The notes under the pieces: model-generated
The model's input: only the letters and a program-made list of their open reading frames with translations
Database searches by the model: none
What the model was told of the DNA's origin: nothing
In this document: positions 52,901 through 61,693 of the stretch, in pieces
Position numbering within the stretch: the stretch's first letter is position 1
Layout: each line of letters starts with the position of its first letter
Program-made: the position numbers and the translations under genes
Assembly (NCBI GenBank): GCA_963772225.1
Contig: CAVYWD010000002.1
Span: forward strand, 2,852,001-2,916,000
Direction: 5' to 3'
Source: CAVYWD01 sp963772225
Lineage (GTDB): Bacteria > Myxococcota > Myxococcia > Myxococcales > UBA5297
Length of the DNA stretch: 64,000 nucleotides

Positions 52901-53365
52901 GCACAAAACCGCCGCCGCCCCTTTGTCCGTGCCGGCGCTGTCGACGCCCGCGTTGACCAGCGCCGACACCTTCAGGCCCAGGCCATGGTAGGTCGCGGCG
53001 AGGCGGGCGCGCGTGGCCTGATCCCCGTCGTAGTTGTCGGGGCCGTTCTGGTTGCACATCTCGGTGCTGTTGTGGGTGTCGCAGGAGGCGAGCCACGGGA
53101 CGCCGCTCTGGTAGGCGAGGCCGTGCGTCCCGGTCGCGCACGTGCCGGGGTCGGGACACGTGCAGGTCGAGTCGCAGAGGTTCAACGTGTAGAGGGAAAT
53201 GCTGACGTGCGTGAAGGCCGACGGATGGGCCTGGATGTCCGCGTAGAAGCTGTCGCCCTCGACGGTCGAGGCTTCATCTCTCCCGCAGCCTGCCGCGGCC
53301 GAGCAGCCCCACGGGTACATGCCCGTGGTGCCGAGCCAGATCCACGAGGTCTTGCCGGTCCCTGA
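49907..53365 (+). CDS. recQ: ATP-dependent DNA helicase RecQ; frame lacks a normal stop
   Basis: Helicase core: Walker A MPTGAGKSLCYQLPAL (about 44-59), DEAHCISQWGHDFR, TATATPEV and the motif VI region SYYQEIGRAGRDG. A Zn-binding module with Cys ligands in GGCRRAHLL and CRTGCDSC, a winged-helix segment and a C-terminal HTH_40-like domain (TWALFVQGLSVEAVARSRSL) follow. Recognisable sequence ends near residue 680 (about 51950). The frame then stays open for some 470 residues to 53365, antisense through the GH18-like lipoprotein gene. A RecQ of about 690 aa is expected, so the true stop was probably lost or hidden by an indel near 51950-52090. The start overlaps the preceding stop (ATGA). Confidence 0.85.
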   Translation: MILPADAVELTLREHFGFGGFRAYQREVIAAVLAGRPTLAVMPTGAGKSLCYQLPALLLPGVTVVLSPLVALMKDQVDALNARGIPATFVNSTLSEEERRERAGAMRSGAFKLVYLAPERFRSPRFVEVLQRTPIALFAVDEAHCISQWGHDFRPEYARVGEFRKWLGDPRTLALTATATPEVRRDICRALRLDAPEVFVAGFDRPNLFLEVAPVRTRRERLERAAQEAVGGDCGIVYTATRRSAERLAQGLCAKGVRAHGYHAGLSDSERRAVHELFHREPVVVVATCAFGMGIDRPDVRFVVHAEAPRSIESYYQEIGRAGRDGEPARALLLFNHSDVFAQERLIRLAHPDATLLGDVWDRLRAAKAPSAQGLAFALGARELQVQAALRLLEQAGHLERIAAESASLTLTLLGDAALESLARAPAQRAAWGAIARLLGRTRQGEFRLGQLAEASGLELEAVRRAVDALERDGRLRAAWAGAPGGLRCADAHLPRERLRVDMRMVRWREHRELALLHQMTRYAYAGGCRRAHLLRAFGERAGPCRTGCDSCARASRSDKVPAPSAACVGAARRLPGETREATWALFVQGLSVEAVARSRSLRSETIRAHLAELAAAGRDVDLDRALGRERVLEIEQAIDESPPLLPAIKRALPPDFSWGEIQMVLAARRARGRAGARAVLAGGIEERRGAPVASTSQALGAERRPNPALRSSPPILQHLVPITAPQTESGGVDVSRAHERGTHGGAVEIGPESDAAVPEVVDDLHGLPRYRVRGVLARLEADDHAAFIDGQCRAPVRRAHHQRIPDEALVAAGYVAGVEHGRAVEIVGPGRGRAAGSGGIFSGRSIVIHEEVAGGGHEDHIIEAPVGQGAAGPRQDLRVDESAMARAGAVRPVDVPGDRVDGERRLEPRGAQGRLEVREEIGEGLAVGRGDLGVGGLRAQVGVRAAERLAQLPVQVDVVIAVGLGLGHHRLDEAPLRGAHGRQGRVHGRLSRGRAPAAQNRRRPFVRAGAVDARVDQRRHLQAQAMVGRGEAGARGLIPVVVVGAVLVAHLGAVVGVAGGEPRDAALVGEAVRPGRARAGVGTRAGRVAEVQRVEGNADVREGRRMGLDVRVEAVALDGRGFISPAACRGRAAPRVHARGAEPDPRGLAGP

Positions 53366-53566
53366 ATGGCTCGAGTCGCCCGAGCCGCCGTCGGCGCTGG
53401 CCCCGGAGTCCGACGCGGCGGCGTCGGAGTTGTCCTCTGACGCGCCCTCCGACGCGTCCGGCTCCGCGGCTTTCGCATCGGTGGGGACCGGGCCGAGGTC
53501 TCTGGGAATTCCGCAAGCGGCGAGCGACGACATCACGGCGATGATCAGGCAACCGCGATTGCCCAT
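52034..53566 (-). CDS. GH18-like TIM-barrel lipoprotein
   Basis: 510 aa from the ATG at 53566, GGAGG nine bases upstream. Lipobox SLAAC, Cys18; Asp/Ala/Ser/Gly linker to about residue 70; then a barrel domain. The GH18 catalytic motif DxxDxDxE appears as D261-D-I-N-L-D-W-E268: the first Asp, the Asp two before the acid, and the catalytic Glu are kept, but the middle Asp is Asn264. There are many Cys in the N-terminal half (CDSTCTCPDPGTC). Possible chitinase or related N-acetylglucosaminidase, or a binding-only relative, at the cell surface. The whole gene except its first residues is overlapped antisense by the open recQ frame. Confidence 0.8.
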   Translation of the reverse strand: MGNRGCLIIAVMSSLAACGIPRDLGPVPTDAKAAEPDASEGASEDNSDAAASDSGASADGGSGDSSHSGTGKTSWIWLGTTGMYPWGCSAAAGCGRDEASTVEGDSFYADIQAHPSAFTHVSISLYTLNLCDSTCTCPDPGTCATGTHGLAYQSGVPWLASCDTHNSTEMCNQNGPDNYDGDQATRARLAATYHGLGLKVSALVNAGVDSAGTDKGAAAVLCGGSTASGQSPVDPTLTTVCPAQRSFIQAMVSEAQTYGYDDINLDWELGEAFSGSDADLGAEPTYPKISAAYGQAFSNFLTNFKSALRAAGLETTLSVDAIPGNVNGSYCSGASHGGFIDPQILAGPGGALTNGSLDYVILVTSTSDLFMDDDGAAAEYPPASCGASPTWANNFYGSAVLDSGDVAGCDESLVGYALMMCPPNWGSTLAIDESRVVIGLEAGQYATNPIAGKAMQVVHDFGYRGVAFWPDFDGPAVSASFMSTRDIDTSGFSLGGSDWYQMLENWRAAP

Positions 53567-53678
53567 GCTCGATGCCTCCGGGATGCGCCGCCAAGCCTGC
53601 CCCGTCGCGTTCTTGTCGGGAGCTTCTCGCACGCGGACCGCCGTGACAAGCGTCGGTCGGGGGCATGGTGCGGAGCCG

Positions 53679-54071
53679 TCAGGGCGCGTTGGAGCTGGGC
53701 CCCAGCGGCGGCTTCTTCCTGAAGAGGCTCAGGGCCCCGAGCACCAGCGCCGAAACGACGGCTGCCTGGAGCACGATGGCCCCGAGTGTGATGGACGAGA
53801 GCAGGACGCGGTTCCAGAACGGTGTCAGCCGCCCGAGCGCTACCGCGCTCAGGTATGGCTCCGACTGCCCCACGACGCGAATGGCGAAGTACGGGATGCC
53901 GTCGAGGAATTGCTGCGCCTTGGCCCCCACCGAGACGCCCTGCCGCCGAAGGACCTCGGCGGCCAGTCCCAGGACGAGGTAGGCGACGCACAGGCCCCAC
54001 GCCTGGTCGAAGACAATCTTCAACAGGTGGCGCTTCAGGTCGCGCGGATGAGACGGGTCGGTGATGATCAT
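53679..54071 (-). CDS. Small membrane protein, unknown function
   Basis: 130 aa, ATG at 54071, 28 bases after the TPR gene's stop. Two clear membrane helices, one near residues 24-42 (WGLCVAYLVLGLAAEVL) and one near 92-117 (ITLGAIVLQAAVVSALVLGALSLF). Basic residues (FRKKPP) place the tail in the cytoplasm. No family recognised. Probably co-transcribed with the TPR protein. Confidence 0.6.
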   Translation of the reverse strand: MIITDPSHPRDLKRHLLKIVFDQAWGLCVAYLVLGLAAEVLRRQGVSVGAKAQQFLDGIPYFAIRVVGQSEPYLSAVALGRLTPFWNRVLLSSITLGAIVLQAAVVSALVLGALSLFRKKPPLGPSSNAP

Positions 54072-54099
54072 GGACGAACGAGGCCTTTAGGCGAGCCGC

Positions 54100-57000
54100 C
54101 TATTCCACCGCCTTCTTCCTCAGGCGGATGAGCGCTTTCTTGGCCGTGTCCACGTAGGGTCCCTTCGGGGCGATGCGCAAGTATATTTCAAGCTCGGCAA
54201 TGGCCCTGCTTCGATCTCCACCTTCGTTCCGGGCGAGCGAATCGGCCAGCGCCAAGTGGGCCTCGGCGACGACCGGGTCCGCGGCCACCACCCTCATGAG
54301 CTCACCCACCGCCAGCTTATCGTCTCGGGGCTTGCTGTTGTTGGCTGCCAGCGCCAGCGCGAGGTGGGCGTCCGCCGAGCCGTCGTCCGCGGCGACCGCC
54401 TGGCGCGCCCGCTCGGCGCCGGTCTTGAGCTGCCCTTGCGCCAGATAGACCCGGGCGTTGATGGCGATGGCGCGGGCGGCGAGTGCCGTGCCTCGGGCCT
54501 GGCGCACCAGCTCCTCGCTCTCCTTGAGCACCCCCGCCGCGCCCTGAGGCAGCGCTGCCGCCACCAACCCCAGCCGGGCCCGAAGATGCCCGGGCTCCAC
54601 CTTCAACGCGGCCTGAAAGGCGCTCCGAGCCGCCGCGGCATTGCCCAGCTTGAGCTCGGCTTCTCCGAGCTCGCAGAAGCCCAGGGGCTCGTTGGGGCTC
54701 GCCCGCGTCGCTTTCTCCAGGGCGCGCAGCCCCTCGGCGGTGTTGCCCGAGGTCAGGGCGATCTGCGCCGAGAGCCGCGCGAGCTCGGGGTGGTGCGGCT
54801 CCAGGCGAGCGGCCTCGGCCAGGTGCCGCCGCGCCGCGGCGAGCTCGCCCTGCGCCAGGTGGGCGCGCGCCAGGCGCCGCTGCGCGGTCGCCGCCTCTGC
54901 GGCGGGCACCGCCATCTGTGGCATGGCCGCCTGCGCGACCACCGTCTCGAGCTCCGCGCGCGCCGCCGCGAGCTCGCCCAGGCCCAGGAGCGCCTCGCCC
55001 AGGGCGAGCCGCGCTTCCACGTGCTGGTGGTTGCGCTCGAGCGAAAGCGAGAGGTCCTTCTTGGCGTCGGCGGCCCGGCCGGTCTTCAGCTCCAGGCGCC
55101 CCAGGCTGCACGCGCCCTCCCAGTCGCGGCGGTCGGCCTCGGCGGCCTTGAACGCCTCGGCGGCCTTCTCGTCGCGCCCCTGCTCCAGCGCAAGCCGCCC
55201 GAGCGCGACCTGCGCCGCCCCGCGGCTCTTGGCGAGCTTGGCCGCGCTCTCGAGGACCGCGCGCGCCGTGTCCACTTGGCCCTGGGCCAGGTCGACCATG
55301 GCCAGGATGACGGCGGCCTCGGTCGGCACCTTGCCGTTGCGCTGGGTGGCGGCGAGCTCCTCGCGCGCCTGCCGGAGCTGCCCGAGCTCGAAGCGGGCGA
55401 GGCCGCGGACGACCCGGACCGAGCGCTCGTCGGCGCCCGCCGCCGCGCCCTCCAGGCGCCGGAGCGCGTCCGAAAACCGGCCCTGGGCGATGAGCGCGCG
55501 CGCGAGCTCCTCGCGCAAGAGATTATCGGCGGGCCGCCGGTCGAGCGCCTTGGCGAAGGCCGCCTCGGCCTTCAAGTAGTCGCCCGCCAGCGCCTGCGCC
55601 TGCCCGAGCGCCGCGTAGAAATCGGCCGCCCGCTCGCGGTAGGTGTTGGCGCCGGCGTCGAGCAGGTTGACGGCGTCGGCGGTCCGGCCTTGCAGCGCCA
55701 GGGCCCTGCCCTCGGCCAAGTCCAGGCCCGCCTTGAGCCCCGGGGACCAGCCGCCGTCCGGCGCATTGAACAGCTCTTTGGCACCCGCCAGGTCGGTGCC
55801 CGGATCGACGCCCAGGGCGATTTGCGCGTTGGCCACGCCCAAGAGCGCCGGCAGGTGCTCGGGCGACGCGGTGTGCGCTGCGCGGAACCACTTGAGCGCC
55901 TCCTCGGGCTCCGACCGGTCGAGGTAGTAGCTGCCCAGCGCGCAGAGCGTGGCGACGTGCCGCGGGTCGCGGTCGAGGGCGTCCTTGAAGTCCTGGAGCG
56001 CCTCCTCGGTCCGGCCCTCGAGCAGCGCCATGCGCCCGGCCGCCGACGAGAGCTGCGCGGCCTCGATGGGCGGCGTGTGGTCGAAGAGTTGGGCGCGCCC
56101 GTTCTTCAAGCCCGCGGCGATGGCGGCCCGGGCGGCCTCGACGCCCTGGGGCTCGGCCACGAGCCAGGTGATTCCCAGGGCGAAGGCGGGGTGCTTGACG
56201 CGCGTGGGCTCGAGCAGCCTCTGGGCCGCCGCGGCGCGGGCCGGCTCGCGCCCGAAGTCGTGGAACAGCATGGCCTGCGCGAAGGCCTGGGCTGCGATGC
56301 TGTCGGGGTCGCCGGCCGAGAGCGCCAGGGCGCGGCTCGCGGCCTCGATGGCGTCGCGGTACCCGCGTGGCGTGTCGAGCGCGAGCGCGCCGTAGGCCTG
56401 CGACCGGAAGGTGATGAGGTCGCTGCCGCGGTTTCGCTCGCGATGGAGCCGGTAGAAGAGGAGGAGAGCGGCGACGCCCGCCGCGGCCACGAACCCCGCG
56501 GCGAGCTTGAGCCGATTGCGGCGCCAGAACGTCTGCGGCGGGGCGCGCAGGAGCTTCTCCCGCAGCTCCCGCTCGTAGGCCTTGGCGATGTCCGCGGCGG
56601 CCTCGGGGGCGATGATGACGCTCGGCCGCGGGCCGGCGGCCGGCGCGTGCGGCGGCAGGGACGGCAGCTCGGCCAAGAGGCGCGCAGGCCTGGGAGGCTG
56701 CGTCGCCTTGTTCGGGTCGCGCGCCAGGCGCAGCGGGGGCGGCGTCGCGGGCGGGGTTCGGACGTGCGGCTCGGCGACCGGATCGCTCGGGCGGAGGGTG
56801 GGCGGGGGCGCGTGCTCGGGGAAGCGGTCGAGCTCGGGCGGCTCCGCGGGGTCCGGAGCCGCCGCCAGAGCTCCCGGAACGGCGATGGGCGACAAGTCGG
56901 GAGCGGGCGCCGGAGGCGCCACGGACCGGCGGCCCGAGGTCGACGCCAGCAAGGCCGCGGGGATGGGGTACGATGGGCGTGGGCTCGAGGTTCAGCGGAT

Positions 57001-57589
57001 CGCCCAGGGGGTCGCGGTCGTCGGGCGTCGCCATTTCCGCGGGGCCGGGGCGAGCGCCCGGGGGCGCTTCTCGGAGGGCGGCGAGGTCGGGGACCGTCAC
57101 CGCGGTGTCCAAGGGAAAGACCGGCTGAGGCCGGGGCTCCGGCGGGGGTGGCTCCTCCGGAGGCGCGTTCGCCGGGCCTCCGCCCGAGACGGCCTGCCTC
57201 GCCTGCGCGAGCCAGGCCCGCACGCGCGTGTCGCCGGGCTGCAGCGACGCCGCCTTCTTCAGGATGGGGAGCGCGGAGCGGTAAAGGTGCTTCTGGAGGA
57301 GCGCCTCGCCGATGAGGTTGTAGGCGTAAGGGTTCTCGACGTCGACGGCGATGGCGCGGTCGAACTGGTCCATGGCCTCGGCGGGACGGCCGGAGGCGAT
57401 GAGCGCCTTTCCCCAGAGCACGCGGCCCAGGACGGAGTCCGGGTGGAACTCGATGCCGAGCCGGCAGGTCTCGGCGGCCTGGGAGGTCTCCCCTCGCTCG
57501 AGCAGGGCCTTGGCGAGCTCGATGAAGACCAGGCTCCCGGGGTCGTTCTCGAGGATTTGCCGGTATTTCTCGACTACCGACTTCGCCAT
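54100..57589 (-). CDS. Large TPR-repeat membrane protein, frameshifted
   Basis: About 1160 aa if joined. It starts at the ATG at 57589 (MAKSVVEKYRQILENDPG) with three or four TPRs, then a Pro-rich region. Between about 56950 and 56990 the frame shifts by one base. The second frame continues a Pro/Ala-rich linker, one membrane helix (LKLAAGFVAAAGVAALLLFY) and a long C-terminal array of roughly 18 TPR-like helical pairs to the stop at 54100. As read, the second part (from 56952) would be 950 aa with no good start. TPR arrays are scaffolds; the single helix places one array on each side of the inner membrane or near it. No partner is evident beyond the small membrane protein. Confidence 0.75.
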
Positions 57590-57953
57590 GGGTGCGATTG
57601 CTTCCTTGAAGAGAAGAAGGGAGCTCCGAGAACGGAGCGCCAGAAGTCGTATGGATGCTAGCAAATGGACTTCCGGGTTGAAACGAGCGCCCTCTCGCCC
57701 ATCTCTCGCCCAGCCGGATCGTGGATGAGGAAGTCGGACCCGCCCCTGGCTTCCGGCGCCTTTCCGCTCCCGCCGGCCGAAGGCTCGCGCGGCGAGCCGA
57801 GGTCGAACGCTCGCCCATCGGCCCGCCGCCGAGAACGCTCCCGCGCGGCGGGCCAGCTCTCGTCCGCCCCGCGGTTCGGCCGTCGCTCCGAGCGCGCCGG
57901 CTGGTAAGCTCCCTGCGCGCCGGCATTCCCCGGCTCGCCACTCGAGAGCGCCC
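57590..57953. other. Divergent intergenic region, TPR gene and small lipoprotein
   Basis: 364 bases with no gene seen. A perfect stem-loop with 10-base arms lies at 57820-57829 and 57845-57854, and a smaller CTCCG/CGGAG hairpin at about 57631-57645 lies in the TPR leader. It must hold promoters for both directions, but no clear -35/-10 pair stands out. Confidence 0.45.
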
Positions 57954-58415
57954 GTGCCCCTTTATCCTGGCCGTTTCTCGCTCGCGTTCGCGCTCGCCTC
58001 GCTCCTCGCGGCGGCGGGCTGCGCCCACTCCGGCTCCCGCAGCCCCGGCCTGTCGGACCTCAAATCGACCGCGGAGCGCTATCACCGGCTCCTGCGCTGG
58101 GGCGATGTCCGAGCCTCCCTGCAGATTGTCGCGCCGGAGCTGCGCGCGAAGGCGCTCCGGAGCTCGGTGGAGCGCAAGGACGACGAGGACCTCAAGGTCA
58201 TCGACTACGAGATGGTGGACGCGCAGGTCGACGGCGAGCGGGCGAAGGTGCTCAGCAAGATCACCTGGCACCGGCTGCCATCGGTCACCGCCCGGACCGA
58301 CGCCGTGTCCTTCGAGCTCGTCGCCCGCGACGGGGCCTGGTACATCCGGAGCATCGACGGCGGGCCGGTGCCCCTGGCAGCGCCCTCGCCGGCCCCAGCG
58401 CCGAGCGGCCCTTGA
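57954..58415 (+). CDS. Small lipoprotein, unknown function
   Basis: 153 aa from a GTG at 57954 with GAGAG nearby. The signal peptide ends in lipobox LAAAGC, Cys23. The mature domain (about 30-135) alternates helices and strands with YHRLLRWGDVRASLQIVAP and WHRLPSVTARTDAVSFELV, ending in a Trp-Tyr strand (GAWYIRSIDGG) and a Pro/Ala tail. The pattern resembles small NTF2-like or DUF4878-type lipoproteins, but this is only an impression. Confidence 0.7.
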   Translation: MPLYPGRFSLAFALASLLAAAGCAHSGSRSPGLSDLKSTAERYHRLLRWGDVRASLQIVAPELRAKALRSSVERKDDEDLKVIDYEMVDAQVDGERAKVLSKITWHRLPSVTARTDAVSFELVARDGAWYIRSIDGGPVPLAAPSPAPAPSGP

Positions 58416-58514
58416 CTGCCCGCTGGGACGCCCATAGAACCGCTCGACACCGGCTCGCTCGAGAAGACCCCAAACGCCTGGCGAGGCGCGCTTGATCGCC
58501 ACGGGGGAGACACC

Positions 58515-59726
58515 ATGACTCGTCGCCCGCTGCTCCGGATGGCCGCCACCTGCGCCGTCGCACTGCTGGCGTGCGACAAGAAGGCGGAGGCGCCTCCGAG
58601 CTCGAGCCCGACCTCCGCGCCCGCGTCCAAGTCGGCCGCAGCCCCGGCGCCGGCGGCCGCAGGAGAAATCCTCCTGGGCGAGGTGAGCTCGCTCTCCGGC
58701 TCCGAGGCGACGTTCGGCATCTCCAGCCACAACGGCATCGAGCTCGCGCTCAAGGAGCTCAACCAGGCCGGCGGCGTCAAAGGCAAGAAGCTCCGCGTGA
58801 AGGTCCTGGACGACCAGGGCCGCCCCGAGGAGGCCGCGACCGCCATGACCCGCCTGGTGACCGAGGACAAGGTGGCGTTGGTCCTGGGCGAGGTCGCGAG
58901 CACGCGGTCCATCGCCATGGCCGCGGTGGCCGAGAACAACCACGTCCCCATGATCACCCACGCCTCGACCAACCCCAAGGTCACCCAGGGGCGCAGCTAC
59001 GTGTTCCGGGTCTGCTTCATCGACCCGTTCCAGGGGTACGTGATGGCGAAGTTCGCGCGCGAGAACCTGAAGCTCCAGAAGGTCGCGGTGCTCAAGGATG
59101 TGCGCAACGACTACTCCATCGGCCTGGCGCAGGTGTTCGTCACCCGCTTCAAGGCGATGGGCGGCGAGGTCGTGAAGGAGGAGGCGTACTCGGCGGGGGA
59201 CAAGGACTTCAAGGCGCAGCTCGCGGCCATCAAGGCGGCGGGCCCCCAGGCGGTCTACGTGCCGGGCTACTACTCGGACGTGGGCCTGGTGGCGCGGCAG
59301 GCGCGCCGGCTGGGGCTCGAGGTCCCGCTCATGGGCGGCGACGGCTGGGACTCGGACCGGCTCTACGAGCTGGGCGGCGACGCGGTGGTGGGCAGCTACT
59401 TCTCCAACCACTACGCGACGCAGGACCCGTCGCCCGCCATCCAGAAGTTCGTCGCCGACTACAAGGCCGCCTACGGCGAGGTCCCCGACGCCATGGCGGC
59501 CCTGAGCTACGACGCCGCGAAGATCGCCGCGAGCGCCATCGCGCGGGCGAAGAGCCTGTCCGGCGAGGACCTGAAGGACGCCATCGCGCAGACCAAGGAC
59601 TTCGCCGGGGTGACGGGCGTCATCACCATCGACGAGAAGCACAACGCCACCAAGCCCGCGGTGGTGCTCAAGGTCGAGGACCACAAGGCGGTCTTCCAGG
59701 CCACGGTGGCGCCCGAGGGACCGTGA
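58515..59726 (+). CDS. livK: Branched-chain amino acid ABC transporter, substrate-binding lipoprotein
   Basis: 403 aa, GGGGGAGA before the ATG. Lipobox VALLAC, Cys20, anchors it; an Ala/Ser/Pro linker to about residue 48 follows. The periplasmic-binding fold type I (about 50-395) has GEVSSLSGSEATFGISSHNGIELAL, the ligand-lid region and VPMITHASTNP. It feeds the LivH/M/G/F permease encoded next, importing Leu/Ile/Val or related amino acids; the specificity is not readable from sequence. Confidence 0.93.
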   Translation: MTRRPLLRMAATCAVALLACDKKAEAPPSSSPTSAPASKSAAAPAPAAAGEILLGEVSSLSGSEATFGISSHNGIELALKELNQAGGVKGKKLRVKVLDDQGRPEEAATAMTRLVTEDKVALVLGEVASTRSIAMAAVAENNHVPMITHASTNPKVTQGRSYVFRVCFIDPFQGYVMAKFARENLKLQKVAVLKDVRNDYSIGLAQVFVTRFKAMGGEVVKEEAYSAGDKDFKAQLAAIKAAGPQAVYVPGYYSDVGLVARQARRLGLEVPLMGGDGWDSDRLYELGGDAVVGSYFSNHYATQDPSPAIQKFVADYKAAYGEVPDAMAALSYDAAKIAASAIARAKSLSGEDLKDAIAQTKDFAGVTGVITIDEKHNATKPAVVLKVEDHKAVFQATVAPEGP

Positions 59727-59730
59727 CCGC

Positions 59731-60639
59731 ATGACCGAGCTCGTCTCCGACCTCGTCAACGGACTCTCGCTCGGCGCGATGTACGCGCTCATCGCGCTGG
59801 GCTACACGATGGTCTACGGCGTGCTCCGGCTCATCAACTTCGCCCACGCCGATGTGATGATGGTGGGGACCTTCGCCGGCTACTACACCTCGCGCGCGCT
59901 GGGCGTCTCGCGGTCGCCTTCGGCCTGGAAGGTCCTGGTCGTTTTCCTGGTGGCCATGGCGGCCTGCGGCGCCCTGGGGCTCCTCATCGAGCGCGCGGCG
60001 TACCGGCCGCTGCGCAGCCGGCCGCGGCTGACTGCGCTCATCACCGCCATCGGGGTGAGCCTGCTGCTCGAGAACGGCGGGCAGCTCCCGTTCGTCTTCG
60101 GGGCGGACATCAAGAGCATGCCGGACCTGGTTCGGCCCAAGATGCTCGTCACCTTCGCCGGCGCGGGCATCGACTCCATCCAGGCCATGAGCTTCGCCAC
60201 CGCGGTGGCGCTGATGCTCCTCCTGCGCTTCATCGTCTTCCGCACCCGGTTCGGCACGGCCATGCGCGCGGTGTCGTTCAACCCGGAAGTGGCGAGCCTG
60301 ATGGGCGTCAACGTCGACGCGGTCATCGCCACGACGTTCCTGCTCGGCAGCGCGCTCGCGGGCGGCGCCGGCGTGCTCTACGCCATGGCCTTCACCTCGC
60401 TCGACCCGGTGATGGGCCTGTTGCCGGGGCTCAAGGCGTTCGTCGCGGCGGTGCTGGGCGGCATCGGCAGCGTGACCGGCGCCATGGTCGGCGGGCTCTT
60501 GCTCGGGGTGAGCGAGTACGCCGTCGTCTTCCTGGGGTACTCGGGCTACAAGGACGCGGTGGCGTTCGCCATCCTCATCTTCATTCTGCTGGTGAAGCCC
60601 GCGGGGCTCTTCGGGCGCTCCGCGGCGGAGAAGGTGTGA
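59731..60639 (+). CDS. livH: Branched-chain amino acid ABC transporter permease LivH
   Basis: 302 aa, about eight membrane helices. It opens with LVNGLSLGAMYALIALGYTMVYGVLRLINFAHADVMMVG (residues about 7-45), the LivH hallmark. The EAA-like coupling loop lies around FRTRFGTAMRAVSFN and the end is LLVKPAGLFGR. It starts 4 bases after livK and its stop overlaps the GTG of livM. Confidence 0.95.
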   Translation: MTELVSDLVNGLSLGAMYALIALGYTMVYGVLRLINFAHADVMMVGTFAGYYTSRALGVSRSPSAWKVLVVFLVAMAACGALGLLIERAAYRPLRSRPRLTALITAIGVSLLLENGGQLPFVFGADIKSMPDLVRPKMLVTFAGAGIDSIQAMSFATAVALMLLLRFIVFRTRFGTAMRAVSFNPEVASLMGVNVDAVIATTFLLGSALAGGAGVLYAMAFTSLDPVMGLLPGLKAFVAAVLGGIGSVTGAMVGGLLLGVSEYAVVFLGYSGYKDAVAFAILIFILLVKPAGLFGRSAAEKV

Positions 60640-61693
60640 GCGGGGCCGCCGAGTCAGGAGCGGGCGCCGCGCCCGCCAGCGCGCCCGCGAGCGCCTGGGG
60701 CGCCCTCTTCCGCTCGGCCCTGCCGCTCGCCGCGGCGCTGCCGCTGCTCTTCGCGGCGCAGGCACTCGTCCCCGAGGGGAGCTACGCCCTCAAAATCCTC
60801 TACGACATCGGCGTGGCCATCATCCTCGCGGTGAGCCTGAACGTGGTGAACGGCTTCACCGGCCAGTTCTCCATCGGCCACGCCGGATTCATGGCGGTGG
60901 GCGCCTACGCGGCCGCGTACCTGACCTTGGCGCATCGCGCCTGGGCGGCGGCGCACGGGCACGCCATCGGCGCGGGCGAGGCGCAGGCGGTGTTCTTGGG
61001 GGCGCTGCTCTTCGGCGCGCTCCTGTCGGCGGGTGCGGGCTCGTCGTCGGCATCCCGTCCTTGAGGCTCAAGGGCGATTACCTCGCCATCGTGACGCTCG
61101 GCTTCGGGGAGATCATCCGGGTCATCATCGAGCAGACCGAGGCTCTTGGGGCGCAGACCGGACTCTCGAGCATTCCGCCCTACGCGACGCTCTTCTGGGT
61201 CTACTTCTGGGTCGTGGTCACGGTGCTCGTCGCGCGGCGGGTGCTGGCCTCGAGCCACGGGCGGGCGCTGCTCGCCATCCGCGAGGACGAGGTCGCGGCC
61301 GAGGCCATGGGCGTGGACACCACGGGTTACAAAGTGAAGGCGTTCGCCATCGCGGCGTTCTTCGCGGGCATCGCGGGCGGGCTCTTCGGCCATTACCTCA
61401 CCACGCTCGGGCCGCGCTCGTTCACGTTCATCAAGTCTTTCGAAATCGTCGTCATGGTGGTGCTGGGCGGGCTCGGGTCCATCTCCGGCTCCATCCTTTC
61501 GGCGACGGTGCTGACGGTCTTGCCGGAGCTCTTGCGCAGCTTCGAGCGCTACCGGATGACGCTCTATGCGCTCCTGCTCATCGCGCTGATGCTCACCCGT
61601 CCGACGGGGCTCTTCGGCACCCGGGAGATCTGGGAGGTCGCCTCGCAGTGGCTCGAGCGCCGGAGGGAGCGGCGCGCGGGGGGCGGGGCATGA
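60636..61693 (+). CDS. livM: Branched-chain amino acid ABC transporter permease LivM, frameshifted
   Basis: The GTG at 60636 overlaps the livH stop. The first frame gives the N-terminal helices with LNVVNGFTGQFSIGHAGFMAVGAYAAAY and stops at 61064. One base is missing at about 61040: restoring it reads AGLVVGIPSLRLKGDYLAIVTLGFGE, the standard LivM segment, and continues to 61693. As read, the pieces are 142 and about 210 aa. The downstream part is fully conserved and its stop overlaps livG, so a sequencing error is more likely than decay. Confidence 0.88.

Noticed and set aside
56106..59792. 1228-codon minus-strand frame from livK into the TPR gene
   Set aside because: Spans two oppositely oriented genes and an intergenic region; sequence is Arg/Ala noise.
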